DNA of 42,495 nt from Candidatus Oscillibacter pullicola (lineage in GTDB: Bacteria > Bacillota > Clostridia > Oscillospirales > Oscillospiraceae), in contig DWXY01000098.1 in the NCBI GenBank assembly GCA_019118935.1, positions 1 to 42,495 of the forward strand. The letters run 5' to 3'. The first letter of the stretch is position 1, and every line of letters begins with the position of its first letter. This document shows positions 7,271 to 14,740 of this stretch, piece after piece. A program made the translations under genes and the position numbers. Under the pieces are notes generated by a model. The model searched no databases and was not told the origin of the DNA. It was given only the letters and a program-made list of their open reading frames with translations.

Positions 7271-8008
7271 CTACACCTCCCAAACTGTCACGACAAATCC
7301 GCCCCGGTTGTCGCCGGAGACCTGGCAGCACCCCTCCGGCAGGCGGAGCTCCGTCTCATCGCCGGCGCAGGGCACGTAAAACACCCGTGCGCTCCGCCCG
7401 TGTTCCAGGCGGCACGTCCTGGGCGCTGTCCGCACCCAGTCCAGATACTCCTCCAGGCACAGGTCCTCCCGCTCCATCAGCAGGGCATGAGGCGTCCCCA
7501 CATACCGGTAGTGCCACGGCTCACAGGCGATGCCGGTCAGGGATTCCTTCTCCCGGCGGTACCGCTGGATGAAGCCGTACCGGGGCGCCAGGTGCCGGAA
7601 CCGCCCGCAGGCGCCTTCCTCCGGAAAGTCTGGCCGGATGAAGTCGATCTCCGGCGCTGCCCGGCCCAGGTCGATGGCAAGCCCCGTCTGGTGCTCGCTG
7701 CACCCGGGGACCGCCACATACTGCCGGGTGAACGCCTCTCCCCGGCTTTGCAGGGTGTCCTCCCAAATGGCCTGCTGCTCCGCCTGACTGCGCCAGCCGG
7801 AGACCGGCACGATCTCCCGCGCTCCGCCTGCTGCCTGGATGCAGGCGGCCAGCAGCCGGGCGGCCTGCCGCTCCAGCAGGATGCCGGGATACCGCTCGTC
7901 CGCTGCTGTCAGCAGCTGCCGCGGCTCCTCCGCCAGGGGATGCTGATGGTTCACCAGCACCAGCGGCCCGGAGCGCATCTGCCGCCGGCCGTACCGCGCC
8001 GCCCTCAT
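7271..8008 (-). CDS. vanXY: VanXY-type D,D-dipeptidase/D,D-carboxypeptidase
   Basis: A 245-residue zinc peptidase of the VanY/VanXY (M15B) family. The motif SEHQTGLAID at residues 104-113 supplies zinc ligands His106 and Asp113; EPWHYRYVG at 163-171 supplies the catalytic Glu163 and third ligand His166. SGWRS at 70-74 is the usual arginine motif. There is no signal peptide, as expected for VanXY enzymes that remove D-Ala-D-Ala and pentapeptide D-Ala in the cytoplasm. A C-terminal extension of about 50 residues recalls VanXY-G. The ATG at 8008 overlaps the stop of the ligase gene (ATGA), so I prefer it to longer in-frame starts. Confidence 0.85.
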   Translation of the reverse strand: MRAARYGRRQMRSGPLVLVNHQHPLAEEPRQLLTAADERYPGILLERQAARLLAACIQAAGGAREIVPVSGWRSQAEQQAIWEDTLQSRGEAFTRQYVAVPGCSEHQTGLAIDLGRAAPEIDFIRPDFPEEGACGRFRHLAPRYGFIQRYRREKESLTGIACEPWHYRYVGTPHALLMEREDLCLEEYLDWVRTAPRTCRLEHGRSARVFYVPCAGDETELRLPEGCCQVSGDNRGGFVVTVWEV

Positions 8009-9051
8009 GGCTCGGCCCCCAGCTGGATCAGGCGGCTCACCAGCTCCCGGAAGGGGATGTCGGCGGCACGCATCATGGCGGGATAGCGGCTGTGGGGCGT
8101 GAAGCCCGGGATCGTGTTCACCTCGTTGAACACGATCTCCCCCCAGGGGGTGAGGAACAGGTCCACCCTGGCAAAGCCCCGGCATCCCAGCGCCCGGTAG
8201 AGGACCTTCGCCGTCTCCTGGATCTCCGCCGCCTTTTGCGGGGCGATCCGGGCGGGGCAGTGGATGGTCGATGTCTGGAGGGTGTATTTCTCGGTATAGT
8301 TGAAGAAGCCCCGGGACAGCTCCACCTCGTCCACCGCCCCGACGGTGAGCTCCCGGTTCCCCAGCACCGCGCAGCCCACCTCAAAGCCGGGAATGGCCTC
8401 CTCCAGCAAAATCTCGCCGTCGTGGCGGAAGGCCGCCTCCACCGCCGGAGCCAGCTGTGCCGGCTCCTCCACCCGGCTCACGCCGAAGGAAGATCCCGCC
8501 CGCACCGGCTTGACAAACAGCGGCCAGCCCAGTGTATCGGCCGCCGTCCAGATCTCCTCAAAGGCGCTGCCCTCCGGGAACAGGCGGCTTCGGGGCACCC
8601 GGACCCCCGCCATGGCCGCCAGCTTGTGGGCCCGGTCCTTGTCCATGCACAGGGCGCTGGACAGCGTCCCGCAGCCCGCCAGGGGCACGCCGGCCAGTTC
8701 CAGCGCCCCCTGAACCGTGCCGTCCTCACCGTTCCTGCCGTGGAGGACCGGGAAGGCCAGGTCAAAGGCCGCCTCCCGGCCGGAGCCGTCCAACAGCACC
8801 AGGGCCCGGCTCCCCCGGTCCAGCCGCAGGGTGCAGGGCACGCACCCCGCCTCCCGCTGCCACCTTCCATCGGGGATGGCGTCCAGCGGCCCTGTGTAAA
8901 GATACCACGCCCCCTCCCGGGTGATCCCCACCGGGATGGGGCAGTACCGCTCCGGGTCCATGTGCGTCAGCACGCCGTGGGCGGACTGCAGAGACACCTC
9001 ATGCTCTGAGGAGCATCCGCCGAACAGCACCAATATCCGCAATCTTTCCAT
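8005..9051 (-). CDS. vanG: VanG-like D-Ala:D-Ser ligase
   Basis: A 348-residue D-Ala-D-X ligase with an ATP-grasp fold. Visible motifs are GGCSSEHEVS (11-20), HGRNGEDGTVQG (104-115), KPVRAGSSFG (181-190) and EVNTIPGFT (310-318). The omega-loop segment FFNYTEKYTL (249-258) resembles VanG/VanE-type D-Ala:D-Ser ligases rather than D-lactate ligases. Together with VanXY and VanRS this favours synthesis of D-Ala-D-Ser precursors, which lower vancomycin affinity. A housekeeping Ddl cannot be excluded on sequence alone. AAAGGA lies upstream of the ATG. The 114-bp gap after vanS carries candidate VanR sites, suggesting its own inducible promoter. Confidence 0.82.
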   Translation of the reverse strand: MERLRILVLFGGCSSEHEVSLQSAHGVLTHMDPERYCPIPVGITREGAWYLYTGPLDAIPDGRWQREAGCVPCTLRLDRGSRALVLLDGSGREAAFDLAFPVLHGRNGEDGTVQGALELAGVPLAGCGTLSSALCMDKDRAHKLAAMAGVRVPRSRLFPEGSAFEEIWTAADTLGWPLFVKPVRAGSSFGVSRVEEPAQLAPAVEAAFRHDGEILLEEAIPGFEVGCAVLGNRELTVGAVDEVELSRGFFNYTEKYTLQTSTIHCPARIAPQKAAEIQETAKVLYRALGCRGFARVDLFLTPWGEIVFNEVNTIPGFTPHSRYPAMMRAADIPFRELVSRLIQLGAEP

Positions 9052-9093
9052 CTCATGTCCTTTCCGGCGCCCAGCGCCTTTCCTGATGGAAAG

Positions 9094-9181
9094 ATCGTAT
9101 CAGATTCGCTTCCCGCAGATCTGCGGACGTTCCTGCAAACCTCCTGTGATTTTCCTGCGGAAATCTTACGAATTTCTTACG
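9094..9181 (-). promoter_or_regulatory. Candidate VanR-responsive promoter region upstream of vanG
   Basis: Reading the minus strand, two tandem 11-bp repeats CGTAAGAAATT (9181-9171) and CGTAAGATTTC (9170-9160) overlap the vanS stop codon. They resemble the VanR~P operator described for vanA promoters. Downstream are a perfect 14-bp palindrome CCGCAGATCTGCGG (9113-9126) and a possible -10 TACGAT (9099-9094) with no good -35, as expected of an activator-dependent promoter. Confidence 0.5.
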
Positions 9182-10296
9182 GCGGCCTCCTGCAGGGGCA
9201 GGCGGACGGTAAAGGTGATCCGGTTATCCGCGCTGGCGGCCCGGATCGTCCCGCCGTGGAGGGCAAGGATTTCCTTGGCTATGGCCAAGCCAAGGCCCGC
9301 GCCGCCCGTGCGGGTGGCGCGGGAGCTGTCCAGCCGGAAGAACTGGTCGAAGATGCGCTCCAGCTTCTCCGCCGGAATGGTCCGCCCCTCGTTGGTGAAC
9401 GTCAGGACCACGGCATCCTCCTCCCGCCGTCCGGCGATCCGGACTGTGGAGCCGGGGAAACTGTAATGGAAGGCGTTGCGCAGCAGGTTGTCGAACACCC
9501 TGGCCAGCTTGTCCGGGTCGCAGTCGTACGCCAGCCGGGGCGGCAGCTCCAGCTCGCACCGCAGGTCCTTTTCCGCGAACTGGGGGGCAAACTCGCTGGC
9601 CACCTGCTCCAGCATCCGGGTCAGGTCCGTGGGCTGCTTCTCCAGCTCCAGATGGGTCAGGCTGAAGCGGGTGATGTCAAAGAACTCGTTGATGAGGTCC
9701 TCCAGCCGCTCCGCCTTCTCCAGGGCGATGCCGGTATACCGGCTCCGCAGCTCCGGGGAGATCTGCGGCTCGTCCCGCAGCAGCGTAAGGTAGCCGATGA
9801 CGCTGGTGAGCGGCGTCTTCAAATCGTGGGCCAGATAGACCACCAGATCGTTTTTCCGCTGCTCCGCCTCCCGGGCAGCCCGGGCGTCCCGCAGGGCCCG
9901 CTCCCGGACGGCGTTCAGCTGCCCCTCCAGGTCCTCCATGGACTCCGGCAGCTCAATGGGCTCCTCTCCCGGCTGGGCCAGCTGCTCCGCCGCCGCGGCC
10001 AGCGTGTCCACCAGCCGCATGGGGCGGGCAATGAAGGAGTAGCTGATAGCCACCCAGCCCAGCAGGATGACCAGCATGCACACAAAGACGATGTAATCCC
10101 GTATCCCGTTGAGGAACTGATAGAGCGGATCCCACGCATACCACGTAAAGGCGCTGCATACCAGATACCCCAGGAAGACCGCCGCCAGCACCACCGTCAC
10201 CCAGGCCGTCAGCGCCAGCAGATAGAATCCCCACGTCCGCAGGGCCCTGCGGCGGCCCCGGTCCGACAGGGGGGCCCGTTCTCTTCTCTTATTCAA
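9166..10296 (-). CDS. vanS: VanS-like sensor histidine kinase
   Basis: A 376-residue membrane kinase. Two helices (~22-50 and ~66-90) flank a short extracellular loop of about 15 residues, then a HAMP-like linker. The H-box YLAHDLKTPLTSVIGYL (154-170) carries the phospho-accepting His157 and is typical of VanS proteins. The ATPase domain shows the N-box FDNLLRNAFHYS and the G-box GGAGLGLAIAK. It overlaps vanR by 8 bp. By homology it would phosphorylate VanR when glycopeptide or envelope damage is sensed; the very short sensor loop leaves the ligand open. Confidence 0.88.
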   Translation of the reverse strand: MNKRRERAPLSDRGRRRALRTWGFYLLALTAWVTVVLAAVFLGYLVCSAFTWYAWDPLYQFLNGIRDYIVFVCMLVILLGWVAISYSFIARPMRLVDTLAAAAEQLAQPGEEPIELPESMEDLEGQLNAVRERALRDARAAREAEQRKNDLVVYLAHDLKTPLTSVIGYLTLLRDEPQISPELRSRYTGIALEKAERLEDLINEFFDITRFSLTHLELEKQPTDLTRMLEQVASEFAPQFAEKDLRCELELPPRLAYDCDPDKLARVFDNLLRNAFHYSFPGSTVRIAGRREEDAVVLTFTNEGRTIPAEKLERIFDQFFRLDSSRATRTGGAGLGLAIAKEILALHGGTIRAASADNRITFTVRLPLQEAAVRNS

Positions 10297-10984
10297 TGGT
10301 ATACCCCACCCCCCAGACGGTCTTGATGAACTTCGGCTTCCGGCTTGGCTCGTGCATCTTCTCCCGCAGGCGGGCGATGTGGCTCATGACCGTGTTGTTG
10401 CTGTCCATGTACTTCTCGCCCCACACCGCCTCGAACAGCTCCTCACTGGGCACCACCTGCCCCCGGTGCTCGCAGAGATACCAGAGAATGGCAAACTCCA
10501 GCGGCGTCAGCGCCAGCTCCTCGCCGAAGAGGACGCACTTATGCGTGGTCCTGGAGATCTGCAGCCCACGGAAGTCATGCTCCGCCGTCTCCCGGGGCTC
10601 CGCCGCCTCGCCGGTGTTGTACCGGGTATAGCGCCGCAGCTGGGTCTTCACCCGGGCCACCAGCTCCAGCGGGTTGAAGGGCTTGGTGATGTAGTCGTCC
10701 GCCCCCAGGGTCAGGCCCATGATCTTGTCCATGTCCTCCACCCGGGCGGTGAGCATGAGGATGGGAAAGAGGTGTTCCTCCCGGATCTTCTGGCACAGGG
10801 TGAAGCCGTCCAGGTCCGGGAGCATCACGTCCAGAATGGCCAGGTCCAAATGCTGCCGCGCCACGCAGGCCAGCGCCGCCTCCCCGCTGCCGCACTTGTA
10901 CACCGTGTAGCCCTCGTTTTTCAGGCAGACCTCCACCAGATCCGCAATCGCCGCCTCGTCATCCACCACCAGGATCTCCGCCAT
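10289..10984 (-). CDS. vanR: VanR-like OmpR-family response regulator
   Basis: A 231-residue regulator with a receiver domain (Asp8/Asp9, phospho-acceptor Asp52, Thr79, Lys101) and a C-terminal OmpR winged helix. The C-terminal sequence, with VWGEKYMDSNNTVMSHIARLREKM and FIKTVWGVGYTIE, is the pattern seen in VanR proteins. It is the first gene of the minus-strand cluster and overlaps vanS. A TATAAT box lies 37 bp upstream. The likely targets are the repeats in front of vanG; no matching repeat was seen upstream of vanR itself. Confidence 0.9.
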   Translation of the reverse strand: MAEILVVDDEAAIADLVEVCLKNEGYTVYKCGSGEAALACVARQHLDLAILDVMLPDLDGFTLCQKIREEHLFPILMLTARVEDMDKIMGLTLGADDYITKPFNPLELVARVKTQLRRYTRYNTGEAAEPRETAEHDFRGLQISRTTHKCVLFGEELALTPLEFAILWYLCEHRGQVVPSEELFEAVWGEKYMDSNNTVMSHIARLREKMHEPSRKPKFIKTVWGVGYTIE

Positions 10985-11020
10985 GTCTTCGCCTCCGCTC
11001 TTTTCTTGCGTGATGCATCC

Positions 11021-11048
11021 ATTATACCAGACCCGGCGGGGAATGCAA
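11021..11048 (-). promoter_or_regulatory. Promoter of vanRS
   Basis: A perfect -10 TATAAT (11026-11021) lies 16 bp from a moderate -35 TTTGCA (11048-11043) on the minus strand, 37 bp before the vanR start codon. It lies after the terminator of the preceding ktr unit. Confidence 0.6.
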
Positions 11049-11071
11049 ACCGCCCTTTTCCGCCCCGCCGC

Positions 11072-11104
11072 GAAAAAGGCGGAGCCGCCACAAGACGGCT
11101 CCGC
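11072..11104 (-). terminator. Intrinsic terminator of the ktr operon
   Basis: A perfect 10-bp stem, GGCGGAGCCG (11104-11095 read on the minus strand) with 11086-11077, has an 8-nt loop and is followed by five T. It lies 10 bp after the ktrA stop codon and separates it from vanR. Confidence 0.92.
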
Positions 11105-11113
11105 CCAACTGCG

Positions 11114-11764
11114 TCAAAAGTGCAGGAACTTCTGCACATCCCGGTCCGCGCCCAGGACCAGCATCGTCTCCCCCTCCCGGAAGCAGTAGTCGCCGCCCGG
11201 AATGGGGATGAGCTCCTCCCCCCGTTTGGCCGCCAGGATGTTGATATTGTGCCGCTGGCGCACCCCCAGCTGGCCGATGGTCTTGCCCACCCAGGCCGGC
11301 GGCACCGCCGTCTCGTAAATGGCGTGGTCCGGCGTCAGCTGGATGTAGTCGAAGATGTGGTCGGAGCTGTACCGCACCGCCGCCCAACTGGCGGTCTCCC
11401 GCTCCGGATAGACCACGTCGTCCGCACCGTTGCGCAGCAGGAATTTGGCGTGGACATCCCGTGCCGCCCTGGACAGGACGAAGCGCGCTCCCTGCTCCTT
11501 CAGCAGGGCCGTGGTCTCCAGGGAGCTCTGGAAGTCATCTCCAATGGCCACCACGCACAGGTCAAAGTTCCGCACCCCCAGGGAGGCGATGAACGCCTCG
11601 CTGGTGCTGTCTCCGATCTGGGCGTGGGTCACCAGGTCCAGGGCGTCGTTGACCCGTTCCTCGTTCTTGTCCACCGCCAGCACCTCGTGGTGCAGCTCCT
11701 GCAGCTTTGCCGCCATGTGCCGCCCGAAGCGGCCCAGTCCGATCAGCAGTACCGATTTCATCAT
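11114..11764 (-). CDS. ktrA: KtrA/TrkA-type RCK subunit of a potassium uptake system
   Basis: A 216-residue cytoplasmic protein. Residues ~3-125 form an RCK/TrkA-N Rossmann domain, with the nucleotide-binding GLGRFGRHMA near 9-18 and the acidic residue at the end of strand 2 (LAVDKNEE). Residues ~140-216 form a TrkA-C domain, the usual site of c-di-AMP binding in this family. It gates the KtrB channel-like subunit encoded immediately upstream (43 bp). GAAAGGA precedes the ATG at 11764; the TTG at 11767 is less likely. A strong terminator follows. Confidence 0.9.
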   Translation of the reverse strand: MMKSVLLIGLGRFGRHMAAKLQELHHEVLAVDKNEERVNDALDLVTHAQIGDSTSEAFIASLGVRNFDLCVVAIGDDFQSSLETTALLKEQGARFVLSRAARDVHAKFLLRNGADDVVYPERETASWAAVRYSSDHIFDYIQLTPDHAIYETAVPPAWVGKTIGQLGVRQRHNINILAAKRGEELIPIPGGDYCFREGETMLVLGADRDVQKFLHF

Positions 11765-11807
11765 CAATCGTCCTTTCTCAAACCGTGTCGTGGATCTCTC
11801 GGGCCGT

Positions 11808-13154
11808 TCAGCCCACGGTGATGCGCTCCTGGGGCAGCTGGGCCGGAACGGCGCCGCTGTCCGGCAGGACGGCGTAGATCAGCGTCAGGCCGCCCACGCG
11901 GCCAAAGTACATCAAAAAGATCAGAATCAGCCGGGAGACGCCGCCCAGTTCCGGGGTCACCCCCAGCGTCAGCCCCACGGTCCCGATGGCGGATGCGGTC
12001 TCAAACAGCGCCGCGTCCAAGGCCACGCCCTCCACACAGCTGATGGCCAGGCCCCCCAGCAGGAACAGTCCCACATACGCCATCAGGATGGCGGCCGCAT
12101 TTTGCAGGGTGTCTATGGGAAGGCGCCGGCCAAAGGACTGCAAGTCCTCCTGCCGCCGGAACACCGCCCGGGCCGCCAGCAGGAACACCGCCAGGGTGGT
12201 GACCTTGAAGCCGCCGGCCGTGGAGCCCGGCGCGCCGCCCACCAGCATCAGCAGGGTGATGATCATGCGGGTCGGCCCGCTCAGCTGGGTCAGGTCCACG
12301 GTGTTGTAGCCCGCCGTCCGGGGCGTCACCGCCTGGAACAGCGACCCCAGGATCTTCTCCCCCAGGGTCAGTCCGTCCCACTGGGGCAGCTGGAACTCAT
12401 AGCAAAAGAAGAACAGCGCAGGCACCAGGATCAGCGCGGCCGTGGTCACCAGCACCAGCTTGCTCTGGAGACAGTAGGCCCGCAGGTGCCACCTGTGCTG
12501 CCGCACGTCCCCCCAGGTGAGAAAGCCGATGCCGCCCAGGATGATGAGGCCCATCACCGTGAGGTTCACCAGCGGGTCCCCCACATAGCTGGTCAGGGAG
12601 ACGAAGGGCGTCCCCGCCGCGCCCATCAGGTCGAAGCCCGCGTTGCAGAAGGAGGAGATGGCGTGGAACACCGCGTACCAAATCCCCCGCAGCCCCATCT
12701 CCGGGCAGAACCGCGAGGCCAGCAGCAACGCCCCGGCGCCCTCCAGCAGCAGCATGGCCGCCAGGATGAACCGGGTCCGGCGAACGATGCCCCCCACCTG
12801 GGGCGCGGAGATGGACTCCTGCATCACCCACCGCTCCTTCAGGCCGATCCGCCGGCCCGCCAGCATGGAGATGGCCACGGCCACCGTCACCACGCCCATG
12901 CCGCCGATCTGGATCAGCACGATGATGACCGCCTGGCCGAAGCCGGACCAATACTGAGCCGTGTCCTGCACCACGAGCCCCGTCACGCAGGTGGCGGAGG
13001 TGGCGGTGAACAGGGCGTCGAAAAAGGAGGCCCCCTGTCCGTCCCGGGTGGAGATGGGCATGGTCAGCAGCACCGCTCCCGCCAGGATCAGCAGCGCGAA
13101 GCCGATCAGAATGATCCGCGCCGGTGTCAGCTGTTGTTTTTTTCGAAAGAACAC
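11808..13154 (-). CDS. ktrB: KtrB/TrkH-type potassium transporter membrane subunit
   Basis: A 448-residue protein with the four-fold M1-P-M2 repeat of the TrkH/KtrB superfamily. The four pore segments can be seen as TSATCVTGLVV, SSFCNAGFDL, TPRTAGYNTVDL and ASAIGTVGLTLG, each with the single conserved Gly of the potassium filter. Ktr length (about 450) rather than the longer TrkH. The only start fitting the ribosome binding site (AGAGGG) is GTG at 13154. It is the first gene of a two-gene operon with ktrA and has its own promoter 50 bp upstream. The product mediates Na+-coupled or independent K+ uptake. Confidence 0.9.
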   Translation of the reverse strand: MFFRKKQQLTPARIILIGFALLILAGAVLLTMPISTRDGQGASFFDALFTATSATCVTGLVVQDTAQYWSGFGQAVIIVLIQIGGMGVVTVAVAISMLAGRRIGLKERWVMQESISAPQVGGIVRRTRFILAAMLLLEGAGALLLASRFCPEMGLRGIWYAVFHAISSFCNAGFDLMGAAGTPFVSLTSYVGDPLVNLTVMGLIILGGIGFLTWGDVRQHRWHLRAYCLQSKLVLVTTAALILVPALFFFCYEFQLPQWDGLTLGEKILGSLFQAVTPRTAGYNTVDLTQLSGPTRMIITLLMLVGGAPGSTAGGFKVTTLAVFLLAARAVFRRQEDLQSFGRRLPIDTLQNAAAILMAYVGLFLLGGLAISCVEGVALDAALFETASAIGTVGLTLGVTPELGGVSRLILIFLMYFGRVGGLTLIYAVLPDSGAVPAQLPQERITVG

Positions 13155-13203
13155 AAGGATCCCTCTCTAAATGATGATCGCCGCCTCTCCAGCGGCACGC
13201 CCC

Positions 13204-13232
13204 ATTATAGCATAGGCCCTGCACCGGGTCTA
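13204..13232 (-). promoter_or_regulatory. Promoter of the ktrB-ktrA operon
   Basis: On the minus strand an extended -10, TGCTATAAT (TATAAT 13209-13204), is 17 bp from -35 TAGACC (13232-13227). No c-di-AMP riboswitch-like structure is evident in the short 5' leader. Confidence 0.65.
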
Positions 13233-13349
13233 TCAAAAATGGTGATAAAACCGTTCAGAAATCATCAAGGTTTTTCCGCCGATGTCCGGCGGCACGCATA
13301 TTGTAGCACACCCCGCAGTTCTCGTCCACCGCTTTTTGCAGGCTCAGCA

Positions 13350-13377
13350 TTGCATTTCCCCCCGTGTGTGCTATAAT
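13350..13377 (+). promoter_or_regulatory. Promoter of the ferritin gene
   Basis: -35 TTGCAT (13350-13355), a 16-bp spacer and an extended -10 TGCTATAAT (TATAAT 13372-13377), about 50 bp before the ferritin start codon. No Fur or PerR box is obvious around it. Confidence 0.7.
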
Positions 13378-13428
13378 GGTTAGACAGGCCAAACATGATC
13401 CCCACTTGACAGAAAGGAAGTCATTGCC

Positions 13429-13941
13429 ATGCTGACGGAAAAGGTATCTCAGCTTCTGAACGACCAGGTGAATAAAGAGTTTTACTCCGCCTACCTGTAC
13501 CTGTGCTTCTCCAACTACTATGTGGAGCAGGGCCTCTCCGGCTTTGCCAACTGGTACAAGGTCCAGGCCCAGGAGGAGCGGGACCACGCCATGCTGATGC
13601 TCCAGTATCTCCAGAACAACGATGTGCCCGTGGTGCTGGAGGCCATCGCCAAGCCGGAGGCGGCGCTCAAGACCAACATGGACCCCCTGCAGGCCGGTCT
13701 GGCCCACGAGCAGTATGTCACCTCCCTGATCCACGCCCTCTACGAGGCCGCCTATGAGGCCCGGGACTTCCGCACCATGCAGTTCCTGGACTGGTTCGTG
13801 AAGGAGCAGGGCGAGGAGGAGACCAACGCCACCGATCTAGTCAAGAAGATGGAGCTGTTCGGCTCCGACCCCAAGGGGCTCTATATGCTGGACCAGGAGC
13901 TGGCGGCCCGGACCTATGCCGCCCCCTCTCTGACCCTGTGA
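13429..13941 (+). CDS. Non-haem ferritin (iron storage)
   Basis: A 170-residue four-helix-bundle ferritin of the bacterial FtnA type. Ferroxidase-site residues are present in order: Glu17 (NKEFYSAYLYL), Glu50 and His53 (QEERDHAM), Glu94, Gln127 and Glu130 (VKEQGEEE). It would assemble into a 24-mer shell that oxidises Fe(II) and stores it as ferric mineral. It lies between its own promoter and terminator and is therefore monocistronic. AAAGGAAG precedes the ATG. Length and motif order are normal. Confidence 0.95.
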   Translation: MLTEKVSQLLNDQVNKEFYSAYLYLCFSNYYVEQGLSGFANWYKVQAQEERDHAMLMLQYLQNNDVPVVLEAIAKPEAALKTNMDPLQAGLAHEQYVTSLIHALYEAAYEARDFRTMQFLDWFVKEQGEEETNATDLVKKMELFGSDPKGLYMLDQELAARTYAAPSLTL

Positions 13942-13960
13942 TCTTCGATCCCGCGCTCCA

Positions 13961-13992
13961 CGCACGGCGGCCTGTCCGCCGTGCGTTTCTTC
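13961..13992 (+). terminator. Terminator after ferritin
   Basis: A perfect 10-bp stem, CGCACGGCGG (13961-13970) with 13976-13985, with a 5-nt loop, is followed by TTTCTTC. Confidence 0.85.
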
Positions 13993-14001
13993 TGCCCGCT
14001 C

Positions 14002-14030
14002 TGGACGGCGGCGGACACCCGTGGTATACT
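14002..14030 (+). promoter_or_regulatory. Promoter of the two-component/ABC operon
   Basis: -35 TGGACG (14002-14007), 17-bp spacer, extended -10 TGGTATACT (TATACT 14025-14030), 32 bp before the response regulator start. Confidence 0.6.
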
Positions 14031-14061
14031 GGGCGCAGTTTGATCCCAAGGAGGTTCCCCG

Positions 14062-14739
14062 ATGAAAGACCTGCTGATCGTGGAGGATGACCCGACTCTG
14101 GGCGAGGGCATCCGCCTGGCCCTCCAGGCGCCGGAGCTCCGCCCCCAGCTCTGCCGGTCCCTGGCGGATGCCGGGGAGCTGCTCTCCCGCCGGAGCTTCG
14201 ACCTGCTAATCCTGGACATCAACCTGCCTGACGGCAATGGCCTGGACTTCCTCCGCGCCCTCCGGCGGGAGAGTGCGGTTCCCGTGATCCTGCTGACCGC
14301 CAACGACCTGGAGACAGACATCGTGGCGGGGCTTGAGCTGGGGGCAGATGACTACATCACCAAGCCCTTCTCCCTGGCGGTGCTGCGGGCCAGGGTGAAC
14401 GCCCAGCTGCGCCGGACCGCCGCACCCCAGGCGGAGCGGGTGCAGCTGGACGGCTTCACCTTCGATTTCGGCCGGATGGAATTCTCCCGGAACGGTGTTC
14501 CGGTGGAGCTCAGCAAGACGGAACAGAAGCTGCTGCGGCTGCTGGTGGAGCACCGGGGCCAAACCCTCACCCGGGCCGCCCTGGTGGACCGGATCTGGAC
14601 GGACGGGGCGGAGTATGTGGACGAAAACGCCCTCTCCGTCACAGTGAAGCGGCTGCGGGACAAGTTGGAGGACACGCCATCCAAGCCCCGCTATATCAAG
14701 ACCGTGTACGGCCTGGGCTACACATGGGCGGTGAACTGA
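14062..14739 (+). CDS. OmpR-family response regulator
   Basis: A 225-residue regulator. The receiver domain has the acidic pair Asp9/Asp10, phospho-acceptor Asp52 (LLILDINLPD), the conserved Thr in ILLTAND and Lys in YITKPFS. The C-terminal winged helix ends with the typical KPRYIKTVYGLGYTW. It is co-transcribed with the histidine kinase, starting 2 bp before it, and with the ABC exporter downstream. This layout is common for systems that respond to cationic peptides or other envelope stress in Firmicutes; the actual signal cannot be read from the sequence. Confidence 0.92.
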   Translation: MKDLLIVEDDPTLGEGIRLALQAPELRPQLCRSLADAGELLSRRSFDLLILDINLPDGNGLDFLRALRRESAVPVILLTANDLETDIVAGLELGADDYITKPFSLAVLRARVNAQLRRTAAPQAERVQLDGFTFDFGRMEFSRNGVPVELSKTEQKLLRLLVEHRGQTLTRAALVDRIWTDGAEYVDENALSVTVKRLRDKLEDTPSKPRYIKTVYGLGYTWAVN

Positions 14740-14740
14740 C

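Noticed and set aside
13155-13204. c-di-AMP riboswitch upstream of ktrB
   Set aside because: The leader between the promoter and the start codon is only about 40 nt and shows no complex fold.
11430-13376. 648-codon plus-strand frame opposite ktrB
   Set aside because: Overlaps the clear KtrB/KtrA genes, and the composition (Gln, Arg, His) is typical of an antisense shadow.
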